In this document: one piece after another, positions 41,686-53,379 of the stretch
How the letters are laid out: each line of letters opens with the position of its first letter
How positions within the stretch are numbered: the stretch's first letter is position 1
Assembly: GCF_963169125.1 (NCBI RefSeq)
Contig: NC_084801.1
Span: 73,473,696 to 73,537,695 of the forward strand
Source: Humulus lupulus
Lineage: Eukaryota > Streptophyta > Magnoliopsida > Rosales > Cannabaceae
DNA: 64,000 bases
Direction: 5' to 3'
The notes under the pieces: model-generated
Told to the model about the DNA's origin: nothing
What the model saw: only the letters and a program-made list of their open reading frames with translations
Database searches by the model: none
Made by a program: the position numbers and the translations under genes

Positions 41686-42292
41686 CTGCAAATAGAAGAA
41701 TGGGGAGGTGAGGATATAGAACTTTAAAGGGCTTTTTAGAATAACGCTGGTCGAGTATAAAAGTTAGGCTTTTATACAACAACATTCTAACAAAAAGCTA
41801 AATCTTTCTACATGAACAGTTTGAAAAACGGATCAAAGGGTGAAAGTAAAAAGTATTTCTGAGAAAGCTTTTTCAACTCCCCTTAGGGCGGGAAAAATTT
41901 AATTTTCAACTGGCTTAAAAATCGAAATGTTACTTCGGTTTTACATCTTAAAAAGCATGATCCTGGATTTTAAACTAACTCGTAAATCTATTTTGCCTAC
42001 AAAACGTCCTGTCTACAAGCATCTTAAACCAGAAACAAAAAGACCTAAACAGTACACCATCAGAAGCATGCACTGCGAGAAATTAGAAGCATGGGGTTTC
42101 GAAAACTTACCAAGAAAAGTGATCGTGAAGGTGGAAGGAAGGTCTTCAGAGATTAAAGAGCCCACGGTCTGAGTCTTAGAAGTGCAGGAAAACAGTCTCC
42201 GAAGAAGGTTAAAGCTCTGGTTTTTAGGGTTTTCTGCAAAGTTAATGGCGTGCGTAAAAAGAAAGAAGAGGCTTCAACGGTCTTATATAAGT
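41686..42292 (-). promoter_or_regulatory. Promoter, leader and 5'-UTR intron of the B2 reverse-strand gene
   Basis: Minus strand: ACTTATATAAG (42292-42282) is a TATA box; a CT-rich leader runs to a GTAAGT donor (42110-42105); the intron of about 420 bases ends TTTGCAG at 41686, six bases before ATG 41679. Same plan as A1 and A2. B1 keeps the equivalent TTCTCAG acceptor next to its ATG. Confidence 0.62.
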
Positions 42293-42508
42293 ATTCTCTG
42301 ATATTAAAAAAGTGTAATCATTAGTTTTCCTTTATCTAAGTATGGGGAAACGGGATGGCCGTCGAAATCGTTTCTGGGGAACTGAAAAGACATGATTAGA
42401 CAGAAGTGGGTTGCCTTTTTCAAGAACATACGAAGGGTTCTGACACGTCAGGAGGGGCAACCGAAGAGTCGTTCGTTCAAAGTTTATTTGCTGTTCGTAG
42501 TAAATAAA
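42293..42508. other. B2 region before the 3' LTR, nothing recognised
   Basis: About 215 bases between the reverse-gene promoter and the polypurine tract. It contains AAACTTTGA and AGTTTATTTGC near 42477, and no ORF. Confidence 0.4.
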
Positions 42509-42523
42509 CTTTGGGGGGGCAAA
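42509..42523 (+). promoter_or_regulatory. B2 polypurine tract
   Basis: ACTTTGGGGGGGCAAA-type run directly before the 3' LTR start TGTTATCC. Confidence 0.9.
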
Positions 42524-43112
42524 TGTTATCCAATAAATCAGCATTGGTGACGTGGCAAATAATCTCTGGACACGTGGCTGACACCTGGAAGCGTCTGATA
42601 GAGCATCGACCAGGAGACACAGTAGAGGCAGGGTAAGCCCTCTTACCCGCGACCAGTCTGGTCGATGGTTCCGTGTACAAGGCAACTTTTATGGGAAGAT
42701 CTCTATGAATCCCGAATTTATCTCATACAATCTTCTGGATATCCGATTATTCAGGGAATAATATCTGTAACAATCTCTTGTAACCCTCCTTGAGCCTATA
42801 AATAGTAAGAGATAGCTCAAAGGAAGGGACTTTTCCGCTTTTTAATCATTCAAAACTATAGTAATTCTCCAAGTAAACCTGTATCGTTCTTCAGAGGTGT
42901 GTGAGACTCATTGAACCCTGGTTCTTTGATCACCCTTCTGATTCTTATATCAATATCAGTTTAAGTGGACGTAGGTCGTTACCAGATCCTGGGGCCGAAC
43001 CACTATAAATTACTGTGTTTTCTTTACTTTTGTCGTTGTGTTCTTCTCTATACACTCGTTTATATACCCCACATTTTGACTCCGTGTCAGTTGGCCAAAT
43101 CTTGGGTCAACA
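42524..43112 (+). repeat. B2 3' LTR
   Basis: 589 bp, same length as the 5' LTR, about 13 substitutions. Followed by CCAGG (43113-43117), the second copy of the target site in C gag. Confidence 0.95.
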
Positions 43113-43740
43113 CCAGGATATGGTGGGACTTGGTCCTGATGTTGCCACCATGACATGGAATCGATTTGTGGAGCTGTTCCACAAGAAATATTACAATTCG
43201 GTTGTACTCGCTTCAAGAGTTGAGGAGTTCGCCAACTCTAAGTTCGCATCTGAGATGGTTCCAACTGATTTTATGATGGTGAACAAGTTTGTTAGAGGAC
43301 TTTGACCCAAGATCGAGATGGGGGTTAAGCTAGCAAACCCGGGGAATACTACGTGTGCCGACGTTCTAGAGACGGCAATAGAAGTAGAGAGCCTGCTGGC
43401 TAATGTAAGTAAAGAGGAAGCCAGTAAGCCTGAGCTTACAAAGCAGGGTCAACCTCAGACCAGTCAGAACAACAACCATAATAGCAACAATCAGTCCAAC
43501 AACAACAGTAACGGTCAGAAGGCATCCTGATAACAAGCAATCTGACAACGATAAGAGGGCACGAACAAATAATGGGGGAAGTAGGCCGGGTTATGTGGAA
43601 TACTCACCATGTGCTAAGTGTCAGAAGAAACATCTTGGATAATGTCGCGCAAACACCAAGGAATGTTTTAACTGTGGTCAGGAAGGACTCCGGAAAAGAG
43701 ATTGTTCTCAGCGCAAGCCAGAGGGGAAGAAAGATGACAA
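43113..43740 (+). pseudogene. gag: C gag, C-terminal half
   Basis: Resumes at the B2 target site: WWDLV, then MTWNRFVELFHKKYYNSVVL and EFANSKFASEMVPTDFMMVN, the Ty3 Gag domain with a TGA near 43303. An asparagine/glutamine-rich linker follows, then a CCHC zinc knuckle region (CAKCQKKHLG; CFNCGQEGLRKRDC near 43650-43700) broken by frameshifts and stops. Confidence 0.85.
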
Positions 43741-43741
43741 G

Positions 43742-46700
43742 ATGGTTACTGCTAGGGTTTTCGCCTTAACCCAAGGAGAGGCTGATGCTAGCAAGAAGGT
43801 GGTCACAGGTCAGGTTTTTGTCTTCAATAACATATGCTCTGTATTATTTGATTCGGGAGCCACTCATTCGTATATCTCGTTAGGAATGATAGAAATACTA
43901 GACAAACCTTGTGAAAGATTTAGAACTAGGTTTGTAACAGAGTTGCCTTTGGGCAAAGTAGTTCTATCATCACGGATAGTACGAGGCGTACCGATCAAGA
44001 TTGAGGACGTAGAACTAGAAAGAGACCTGATAGAATTGGTGATCAAGGACTTTGATGTAATACTAGGTATGGACTGGCTAGTACGGCATGGCGCAACCAT
44101 CGACTGCAAACGCAAGAAGGTGATGTTCGAGACTCCTGACGGCCAGAAACTATGCTTCATGGGACAAGCTTCAAGATTACGCACCCCGTTAGTATCATCT
44201 CTCAAAGATCAAAGAATGATGGAAAAAGGATGTCAATCGTTCTTAGCCAGCATCACAGATGTAGTAAAGGAAACACCACTGAAGGTTGGAGACGTCGGTA
44301 TTGTAAGAGATTTCCCAGAGGTTTTTCCCGATGACTTGCCAGGATTGCCGCCAACTCGGGAAATTGTCTTTATGATAGAATTTGTACTGGGCACCCACCC
44401 TATTTCCAAGGCACCATATCGGATGGCACCTATGGAACTCAAGGAGTTAAAGACACAACTACAAGAACTCCTAGACTTGGGTTTTATTAGGCAGAGCCAT
44501 TCGCCATGGGGAGCCCCGGTACTATTCGTAAAGAAAAGGATGGAAGCATGCAGATGTGTTTAGACTATCGCGAGCTGAACAAGGTAACGATTAAGAATAA
44601 GTACCCACTACCTCAGATCGAAGATTTGTTTGTTCAACTCCGAGGTGCGACTGTATTTTCAAAGATTGATTTATGGTCCGGGTACCATCAGCTCAAGGTA
44701 CGGGGAGAAGATATCCCTATGACAGGCTTTAGAACTCGTTATGGACATTACGAGTTCTTGGTTATGTCCTTTGGTTTTACTAATGCACTAGCCGCGTTTA
44801 TGGACTTGATGAATAGAGTCTTCAAGGACTACTTAGATAGATTCGTTGTAGTGTTCATCGACGACATCTTAGTATACTCTAAGGATGAAGTAGAGCACGA
44901 GGAACATTTGAGGTTGATTTTGTCATGATTGAAGGAGCATCAACTCTAAGCCAAGTTCCAGAAATGCAATTTTGGCTTTCGCAAGTGGCGTTCCTCTAGC
45001 ACATTATATCAAAAGACGGAGTTGCAGTAGACCCATCAAAGGTAGAGGCCGTGAATGATTGGCCAAGACCAAAGAACGCATCTGAAGTAAGAATCTTTCT
45101 CGGGTTAGCAGATTATTATAGGAGGTTTGTAGAGGGCTTTTCTAGGATAGCCACTCCGCTCACCAACTTGACCCGGAAACAACAAAGATTCAACTGGAAT
45201 GACAGATGTGAAGAAAGCTTCCAGTTGCTTAAGGATAAGCTTTGCTCAGCACCAGTACTCTGTGTACCGACACCAAACGATAAGTTCGTAGTCTACTGCG
45301 ATGCATCGAATCAAGGATTGGGTTGCATGCTGATGCAAAATGATAAGGTGATAGCTATGCCTCATGACAGTTGAAGGAGTACGAGCAGCGCTATCCAACT
45401 CACGATATGGAGTTGGCAGTAGTGGTCTTTACGTTGAAAATTTTGCGCCATTATCTTTACGGAGAACGGTGCAAGATTTATACGGACCACAAAAGTTTAA
45501 AGTACTTCTTTACTCAGAAGAAGCTCAACATGAGGCAGCGCAGGTGGTTAGAATTAGTGAAGGATTACGACTGCGAAATCCTATACCACCTGGGAAAAGC
45601 AAACGTAGTTGCCGATGCGCTTAGTAGGAAAAGTTATAGAAATTTAGCAGCCTTAGCCGGAATAGAAAAGCCGCTACAACAGGAGCTGATCAGTGCTGGA
45701 ATAGAAGTAGTTGTCGAGAAACTAGCTAACTTGTCTATCCAGTCGAATTTGCTAGAAAATATACGGATTGGTCAGGGACATGACGACACACTAGCAACAC
45801 ATATGGATGCAGTCTGAGAAGGCAAGACCACATATTTCTCAATATCTCGTCAAGGTTTATTGAGATAAAAGGATCGGGTATGCGTGCCAAATAATAAAAG
45901 GATTAAGAAGATGATTCTAGAAGAAGCGCACAGTACCCCGTACTTAGTTCACCCAGGATCTATCAAGATGACTCATGACATCAAGGTAATCTATTGGTGG
46001 CCAGGGATGAAGAAGGACATAGCAAAGTTTGTGTCTAAGTGTCTTGTATGCCGGCAAGTGAAAGCACAGCATTAGTAGCCTGCATGTTTATTGCAACTGC
46101 TTAGCGTACCAGAATAGAAGTGGGACGATATAGCTATGGACTTCGTGACAGGTTTGCCAAGGAAGAATAAACAGCATGATTCCGCTTAGATAGTAATAGA
46201 TAGATTAACCAAGTCGGCTCATTTCCTACCTGTTAAGACTTCCTACACGGCAGACCAATATGCAGACATCTACGTCCAAGAGATAGTACGGTAGCATGGA
46301 ATCCCCAAGACAATAGTGTCGAATAGAGGATCGGTGTTTACATCAAGATTTTGGGGAAGTTTATAGCAAGCTATGGGTACTAAGTTAAGTCTTAGTACAG
46401 CTTTTCATCCTCAGACAGATGGGCAGTCTGAGCGTACGATTCAGATTTTAGAAGATATGCTACGCGCATGTGTACTTGATTTCGGTGGATCATGGAATAA
46501 GTAGTTGCCGCTGATAGAGTTCTCCTACAACATTAGCTACCAGTCAACGATCGGGATGGCACCTTATGAATTGCTTTATGGAAGAAGGTGTCGATAACCG
46601 TTGCATTGGGACGAGGTAGGAGAAAGGCAATTTCTAGGTCCCGAAGCTGTTAGACAAGCTCAAGAAGTAGTAGCGCTTATTAGACAACGTATGCTTGCTG

Positions 46701-47185
46701 CTCAAAGCCATCAGAAAAGCTATGCAGATGCCAAGCGACGCGATGTGGAATTCAAAATCGGAGATCAAGTCTTCTTGAAGATATCTCCTATGAAAGGTGT
46801 GAAACGGTTTGGGATGAAAGGCAAACTTAGTCCCCGATTTATAGGTCCTTTTGAGATATTGGACAAAGTAGGAGCAGTTGCGTATAGACTAGCCTTATCG
46901 GCAGCACTAGCAGATAGTCACAACGTGTTCCACATCTCGATGCTACGCAAGTATGTGTCAGACCCATCTCACGTCCTCAAGTACGATACGATAGCACTCC
47001 AGAAAGACTTGAGTTACGAGGAACGACCGGTTAGCATCCTGGATAGTGGGGTGAAGCAGGTACGGTCCAAGAGCATTCCTATAGTCAAAGTCCTATGGAG
47101 TAATAGTTCTGAATGAGAGGCAATGTGGGAGTTGGAGGAGGACATGCAAGGCCGGTATCCGGAGTTATTTGGTAAGTAAATTTCG
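43742..47185 (+). pseudogene. pol: C pol: protease, RT, RNase H, integrase, chromodomain
   Basis: Protease VLFDSGATHSYIS (normal DSG) at about 43845; RT in 44350-44928 with [13 protein letters not shown] and [10 protein letters not shown], frameshifted near 44530; RNase H 45051-45640 ([26 protein letters not shown]), frameshifted near 45365; integrase zinc region HPGSIKMTHD…CLVCRQVKAQH (45884-46075), core 46076-46600 with many stops; C-terminal 46601-47185 with SPMKGVKRFGMKGKLSPRFI and a chromodomain-like SIPIVKVLW…WELEEDM motif broken by one TGA. Single RNase H, unlike the Tat elements. Chromodomains in this group steer integration to heterochromatin. Confidence 0.9.
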
Positions 47186-47198
47186 AAGAAGAAATTCT

Positions 47199-47215
47199 TT
47201 TTAGTAGGGGAGAAT
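47199..47215 (+). promoter_or_regulatory. C polypurine tract
   Basis: TTTTTAGTAGGGGAGAAT directly precedes the 3' LTR start TGTAGAG. Confidence 0.8.
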
Positions 47216-49090
47216 TGTAGAGTCCAAGAACTTTACTTAGCTAGTTAGATAGTAGTAATAATAGTAATAGTAGTAGTATTTTTATGACTGTGGATTTTGG
47301 TTCAGACCGGGATTTAATTGGACACTCGTAGTAACACTTGTAGATTTTTTAAGTTTAACCTATAGCTTAAGAATATTAATTTTAACCTAAGGTTTGATTA
47401 ATATGACTAATATTAATGGTGATATTTATTATATAATAAGGTTTAGATAGACCCAATAAGATAGTAACACTTGTCTTCTGTATGTTCAATGATAATTAAG
47501 TATTTTTGAGGAATAAGTTTATTAAGAGCAATATATGAATATCCTAGGGTCTGTCAGCAGATTTGAAATCATTAGAGGACTTAGTCAAGGCTGTTTACTC
47601 AAATCAAATTAGGCTGAAAATGTGAAATTTTCTGTTTCAATATTCAGGGTATACCGATATATCGCAACTATATAGGGTGATATATCGCAATACGGTGATA
47701 CGAAAAACACGTAACTTCGCACGATCACCTCGACGAGCCTCGGGCATACTGGCCCAGGTGATATATCGCCTACTAGGGGCAATATATCAGCTCCTTTGAT
47801 GGATTTTTGAATGTTTTTGAAAACGTACTCATTTTAATCTTTAACATCTTGATAAGTCCAGCATCTTTCTGACCGAGTCTTCAGCCTCTGCTGAACGATA
47901 ATTCAAATATTTTTCACTTAAAAAGCCATTATTTTATTCAAGTTAAATGAAGATCTTTTCATTCTTGAACTCTATAAATAGGACCTAGTACCCAGCCATT
48001 TATTCATTCATCAAGCTAAGTTCAAAGGCTGTAAGCTTGTAGGTTATTTTTGAGTGCTTAAACACTTGGGTTGGGGATTATAAGCTTACCAAACACTTGG
48101 GAAGTAAGGTTTATAACACATTTCGGTTCAAGGTTTAGATCGGTCATAGAAGCATTCAAGTTATTCCAAATTCTAGTTCATTTTGGTATTGTTTTCCTTA
48201 AGTTCTTATAGTTTTCTACTCAAAATCCTAACTCTATTCTTTATTCTTGGTTAGGAAATCTAAGATCTTGAAAATAAGGTTCTTGGTAAGTATCTTTCGA
48301 TGGTATAGTTCTTTCATTATTTTCATCCCTTTTTCTTTAAGTATAATCACCTTCCTTTGATGGTTTTTAGGAGTGTCCCAAGGTCCCAAACTTGTTCACA
48401 TATCCCGATATATTTGGTAAGGAAAATAGGATAGGATTTTATATGTATTGCAATACGTTATCTTATGATTTATGTGTTATGTTGGCTTATGATTTATGTG
48501 TTATGTTATGTATGTTGTAGACTTGGGCATATGGCTTGTATAACTAACAAGCCCCAATAAATTTATGGGCATATAACTTGCTTAGCTAGCAAGCCCCACA
48601 AATCTAATGGCCATTATAGTATGTGTGACATATGTTTATGATATGTTTTAGTATATGTTGCGATATGAATTTTATGTATATGATTTACATTTTAGGTTTT
48701 CCTTGCTGGGCATTAGGCTCACTCCTTTATGTTTATATGTGCAGGAAAATAGCTTTGGGTGCGGGAAAGGTTCTTGGAAGCTTGGGGATGTGTATTGAGG
48801 TGGGATGGAATCGACGGACCGAGCGTTGGATTCGAGGATGAAGTCTCTTTAAATTTTATATATATTTTCCGCACTTTATTATGTAATCCATTTATTTAAA
48901 ATTATGTTATGTTTTTATTTTAAAAACAATGGGATCCCATGTCCTACATTAAATTTTATGTAGTTTAACATTTGTTTTACAAGTTTTTAATAAAGATTAT
49001 GATTATTTCACTTGTAAGTTTTATTAAAAATTAGTGTCTATGTATAATAGTCATTAATTGTCAAAAATCTAGAGTAGTTGGGTCATTACA
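47216..49090 (+). repeat. C 3' LTR
   Basis: 1875 bp, TGTAGAGTCC to GGGTCATTACA. Differs from the 5' LTR by scattered substitutions (roughly 3-4% over the first 260 bases, counted by eye) and by missing one GGGCATAT segment. Confidence 0.93.
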
Positions 49091-50499
49091 TTATAAATAT
49101 TTACAACTTAAAAAATATAATTAAAGTCGACTAAACGACAAAATTAGGTTTAATACAAACATCTCCCAAGAATACCCCTGGTCATGGCAGCCAGTTAGGC
49201 TAAACATGTATGCATCGCCTCACATTCTCCGTACTCAAGGTTGGTCGATTTTTCCCTTGCCCTTACCTGCACCATAGAGCACCCGTGAGCCGAAGCCCAG
49301 AAATAAAACTCACACAAGCAAATAACATATACATATCTTTCGTTCAACATATAATCAACTACCAACAGGCTAAACACATACGGCCATGCCATCCCAGGTG
49401 CTTTACCAGGACTTGGGTTCACGATCTACACCTTGAGGATATCCCAGGTATCCTATAGGGTCTCCCTTGTCAACTCGCACTTCGCATGGTATACACTACT
49501 CCTGGCCCCTTGCTGTACTCGGCGTTGCCATTCTCGGCCTTCGCCGTTGCCGGCCTTCGCCATTGCCGGTCCTCGCCGTTCTCGGGATTTGCTTTTCCTG
49601 GCTCTTGTCGTTTATTCACATATATGCACATATAGCATAACTAAACAAATACTTAAACACATAAAAATAGAATCAATGGGGCAACGCCCTCCAACACAAT
49701 CGCATAAGGTCGTGCCCTGCGGCACAAACTATAGGGCCTTGCCCTGCTCTACGGGTACAACAGTTTTCTTTCCTGTGTCCTGAGCTTTCCAAGTATCGAT
49801 GCTCCGAGCACAGTCCCTTAGTCTGAGCCTGGCTGAAAACCTAGTCACAACGTATCAACAACATCCATCCATCAATTCTAATCCATGAAATAGCTCTGGG
49901 TCATAATTCTAGTCTCTGGGACCTTGACTTCTATCAATCCGGGTGATAAAATCCATCCCAAGCCTTAACTTTTGGATTCTTGTGCCTAAAACCTCCTTGA
50001 AGCCCAAAAACACACTAAGTGTCGCGGCCCCATGAACCCATGCCGCGGACCGCATCAAACAAAACTCCCAACCCCAAAACAAGGTAGGCGTGCCGTGGCC
50101 TACTCTAGGTTCTGCCGTTGCGCACCCTTCTTCCTGGCCACCAAATTGTTCTAGAGGGTCGCGACTCAGCAAGAACAATGCCGCCGCCAGACCCTTCGAA
50201 CCCAAAAATATCCTATATTTTCTCCACCAAAACCCAGCCAATTTACCCCAAAATAACCCCAACAATCCAAACCATTCATCACTGAAGTTCTACAATAGTC
50301 TCAGCAACCAAACCTAACAAGAATTAACCCCAAACCTCATCTAAAACTCAATAATGATTCCTCACTTTGCTCACATGCATAACTCTAAAATATATGCATA
50401 ATTTCAACATAATTCATCAAGTTTAGATCTTACCTTTGCTTAATTGAATCTTTGAGTTAATCTCCTAAGCTCCAAGCTTCAATCCCCCCAAGCTCTAGC
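49091..50499 (-). repeat. D1 3' LTR, middle piece
   Basis: Continues the LTR begun at 26887; matches D2 from about 50697 (ATATTTACAACTTAAAAA) onward. It contains a short GCCNTTGCCGG/CTCGCCGTT microrepeat at 49510-49590. The ORFs here are LTR shadows. It ends at 50499, where D2 is inserted (CTAGC, 50495-50499). Confidence 0.85.
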
Positions 50500-52721
50500 T
50501 GTAACGCCCTACTACCTTAGAGGCGTTACTAAGTGAGTTTAAAAAAAATAAATTGTGCATTTAGTTGACTCTAAGTGGTTTCTAAAACCAAAAGTGTGAA
50601 TAAATAAGAGTTTAAGGCTGTACTCTTCGAAAATGATTAGTTTCATTGAAAACGTTAAATGTAAAACATCTGGGATCCCAAAATAAGGTTTACAAAATAT
50701 TTACAACTCAAAAATAGATTTACACTTGATCAGTTATCAAAAGAATGATTTAATATAGCCATATACAAAATGCCCCCAACCAAAGCAGTCGGGCAGGCCG
50801 AACATGTACGTGCCGCACCCACGCTCTCCATACTCATGGCCGGTTGACTGACTCCTTGCTTTTACCTGCCACACGGAGCACCCGTGAGCCGAAGCCCAGC
50901 AAGAAAACCCAAATAGTACATAACATATGCAAATCAAATAGCTGGCATAATTCACGGACACATAGGAAAACCATCATAATAAACAAGTACGACCATGCCG
51001 CCCCTGAGGCCTTACCAAAGCCTGGGGTTTCGGTTCTCACCGTGACGATAACTCATGTATCCCTTGGGTCCCACCCTGAATATAAGCATCCCATGTGCTA
51101 TGTGTTACTTTCGGCCCCACGGCCGTACCCGGCCTACACGGCACTCGGCCCTTGCCGTTCTTTTCACCATAATCACACATATAGTACATTCGAAATAATC
51201 ATTCACACACATCATGATTCATTTAAGGTTAAACATTTGCACATAATACAATCTGGGGCCATGCCCTGCAATCACACAGTGGGTCCATGCCCTAATCTTG
51301 GGTGTTACGGTTTTCTTACCTGTATCCCTTGCTTTCCGATGCACTATGGTCACTAGCACGGTCCACTAGCACGAGCCTCCCCGAAATCCTAGTCACAACA
51401 CACAAAAGACACTTTTAACAACCTTAAATGAGCTTCCAGGCCAAGTTCTAGTACTCGGAACGTTGAAATTCACCAAACATGGTAAAAGACTCAACCCCGA
51501 GCACCCTAGGTTAAATTCCCAAGCCTAAAATCCTAAAATCCCAAAATCCCTTAAGCGCCGCGGCATCGGCAACCCATACCGCGGCATGGCCCCCAAACAG
51601 AACCCCCAAAGGCCCAAAAACAGGTAAGGGCCGCCCTTCTCCATCAGCAAGAACCAAGAACCATGCCGCGGCCCGACCCTTCGAACCCAGAAAAACCCAC
51701 CATTTTACTCTCTAAACCTCACCTTAAACCATCCCAAACACATATCTCAACCACAAAACTCAATTCGAAACTTCATATGAACAATCTAACAACCTATAGA
51801 CACTAGAATCAAGATCAAAACATCAACACACCCAAGATCCACACCTTTGTTCTTAAATTTCAGCAACTAACCCAAAACTTAATAATGCTTAGCTTAGGCA
51901 TTAAATTCCTCAAATCAAAACAGAACCCAAACTTAAATGTGTGTAAAACCCTTACCTCAAATGGAGAATCCACACAAAGCTTCCTTGATCTCCTCCTAGA
52001 CTCTCGCTTCTCCTTCTCTTCTTCTTCTTGCCCTAACCTTTCTTTCTTCTTCTTTTTCCTTTCTTCTAATTTTATCAAAACACCCAAATGCCCAATGCCC
52101 CAAACCGTGCCCCCCTATATCCCAGCTGCCTTTTTTCTATTACCCTTGCCAAAAGACCATTTTACCCCTTCTTAATAATCCTTCCTAACTAAACCTTCAA
52201 GGGCACTTAAGTCTTTACACTTCTATTTCAATTCTATCACTTTCTATCTTAAAACTTGTTACCCATAGCAGTTACAAATGGTTACCCAAGTTACCCAATT
52301 ACCAGTAACTAACCACTCATTCTCAACTCAACTTATAAGATTCCCGAAGTACCCCTAGGCTCCTCTCGAGCCGGGTACAACCTCCCGTTGTGACTTTTAG
52401 ACTAGTTGGCTCACTAGGACCGTCTCGATGCGTGCATCCTGATAATAACACCACACTCACATGGCACAATTCACATAGTACAATTATCACAGTTATGCCC
52501 CAACATGGCCAGATTACAATCATGCTCATTCTAAGACAATCAGGTCTACATGCATACTAACTCACATAGTCATGCATCTCAAATAATCAAATAGTCATAT
52601 AACGTGCAATAAGTCATAATCATGCATTAAACTCATAAAATTCGCACACAAAATCCCATTATGCCCTCCAGGCACACTTCTCCAGGCCCTTAAGCCTAAT
52701 AGTGAAATTGGGGTCGTTACA
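50500..52721 (-). mobile_element. D2: solo LTR of the D1 family
   Basis: 2222 bp with TG...CA ends (TGTAACGCCCTACTACC to GGGGTCGTTACA), flanked by CTAGC (50495-50499) and CCAGC (52722-52726), one mismatch. Same family and same strand as the D1 LTR it interrupts. No internal domain, so a solo LTR. A pyrimidine-rich TCTTCTTCTTG stretch stands near 52020. Confidence 0.88.
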
Positions 52722-53344
52722 CCAGCCTTAAATTCTGAATTTCCTAGCTTAATCTCCTCAAAGGTTCCCCTTGGTAAGGTTGAGAGAAAACAAGAGAGAG
52801 AGAGAAGAGAGTTTTGGGTCAGTTCCTTGGTTTCTCAACACTTCTTTTGGTTTTGCTTTACTTAACTTAGTTTCTAAGGTTACCTCAAAGGCTCGGGGTG
52901 CCAAAAACATCCCCGATGGAAAAATGGTAAATTTCCCCGATATTCCCTCCTAAACACTCTAACTTCAAATATATCTCCAAATATTTATTTTCATAACCTG
53001 ATAACCCCAATAAAATATCTAATTGCCGAAATACCCCTCGACTCGCCCCGAGTCAGGTATTCAACCCCGTTGTGACTTTCTAGCTAATCTGCTCCTTAGG
53101 TCTACCTCGGAATGTGCACCACAGATATATCACATATATATCATAATAATCACATTTATGCCCTCAACGAGCTAAAATTACAAAAATGCCCCTAATAACC
53201 AAACGGGGCCCACATGCATATTTAATTCACCTAAACATGCATTTTTAATCACATATTCATCAAATTCACACATTACCATATTAAATCACTTATTGCCCTT
53301 CAGGCACGCTAATCAAGCCTTATTAGAAAATTTGAGACGCTACA
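52722..53344 (-). repeat. D1 3' LTR, right piece
   Basis: Completes the D1 LTR, ending …GAGACGCTACA at 53344; on the minus strand it begins TGTAGCGTCTC just after the D1 polypurine tract. Confidence 0.88.
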
Positions 53345-53356
53345 ACTCTCCCCTCA
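53345..53356 (-). promoter_or_regulatory. D1 polypurine tract
   Basis: Minus strand ATGAGGGGAGAGT directly before the LTR start TGTAGCG. Confidence 0.85.
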
Positions 53357-53379
53357 TAGAAATGTTGTACTCGAAATTA

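Larger units (their letters stand above)
30629..43112 (+). mobile_element. B2: complete Tat-lineage retrotransposon holding Cassandra
   Basis: 589-bp LTRs at both ends, CCAGG duplication (30624-30628 and 43113-43117), a perfect tRNA-Thr-type primer site, gag, pol, post-pol polypurine-like motif, reverse-strand gene and polypurine tract. About 13 differences between the LTRs by eye (2.2%). Without Cassandra it is about 11.7 kb. Same family as B1 and B3. Confidence 0.95.
27072..49090 (+). mobile_element. C: complete Tekay-like chromovirus, split by B2
   Basis: LTRs at 27072-28999 and 47216-49090, an iMet-type primer site, gag, pol and a C-terminal chromodomain-like region. The target site reads TTAGA (27067-27071) on the left and TTATA (49091-49095) on the right, one mismatch. 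Without B2 it is about 9.5 kb. The RT ([10 protein letters not shown]) and chromodomain place it in the chromoviruses, Tekay/Del group. It is decayed. Confidence 0.9.

Noticed and set aside
49433..49783. 116-codon ORF in the D1 LTR
   Set aside because: Lies wholly in LTR sequence with a GC-rich microrepeat; no family match.
51860..52175. ORFs rich in K/E or F/S/P in the D2 LTR
   Set aside because: They follow a pyrimidine-rich low-complexity stretch; no sign of coding.
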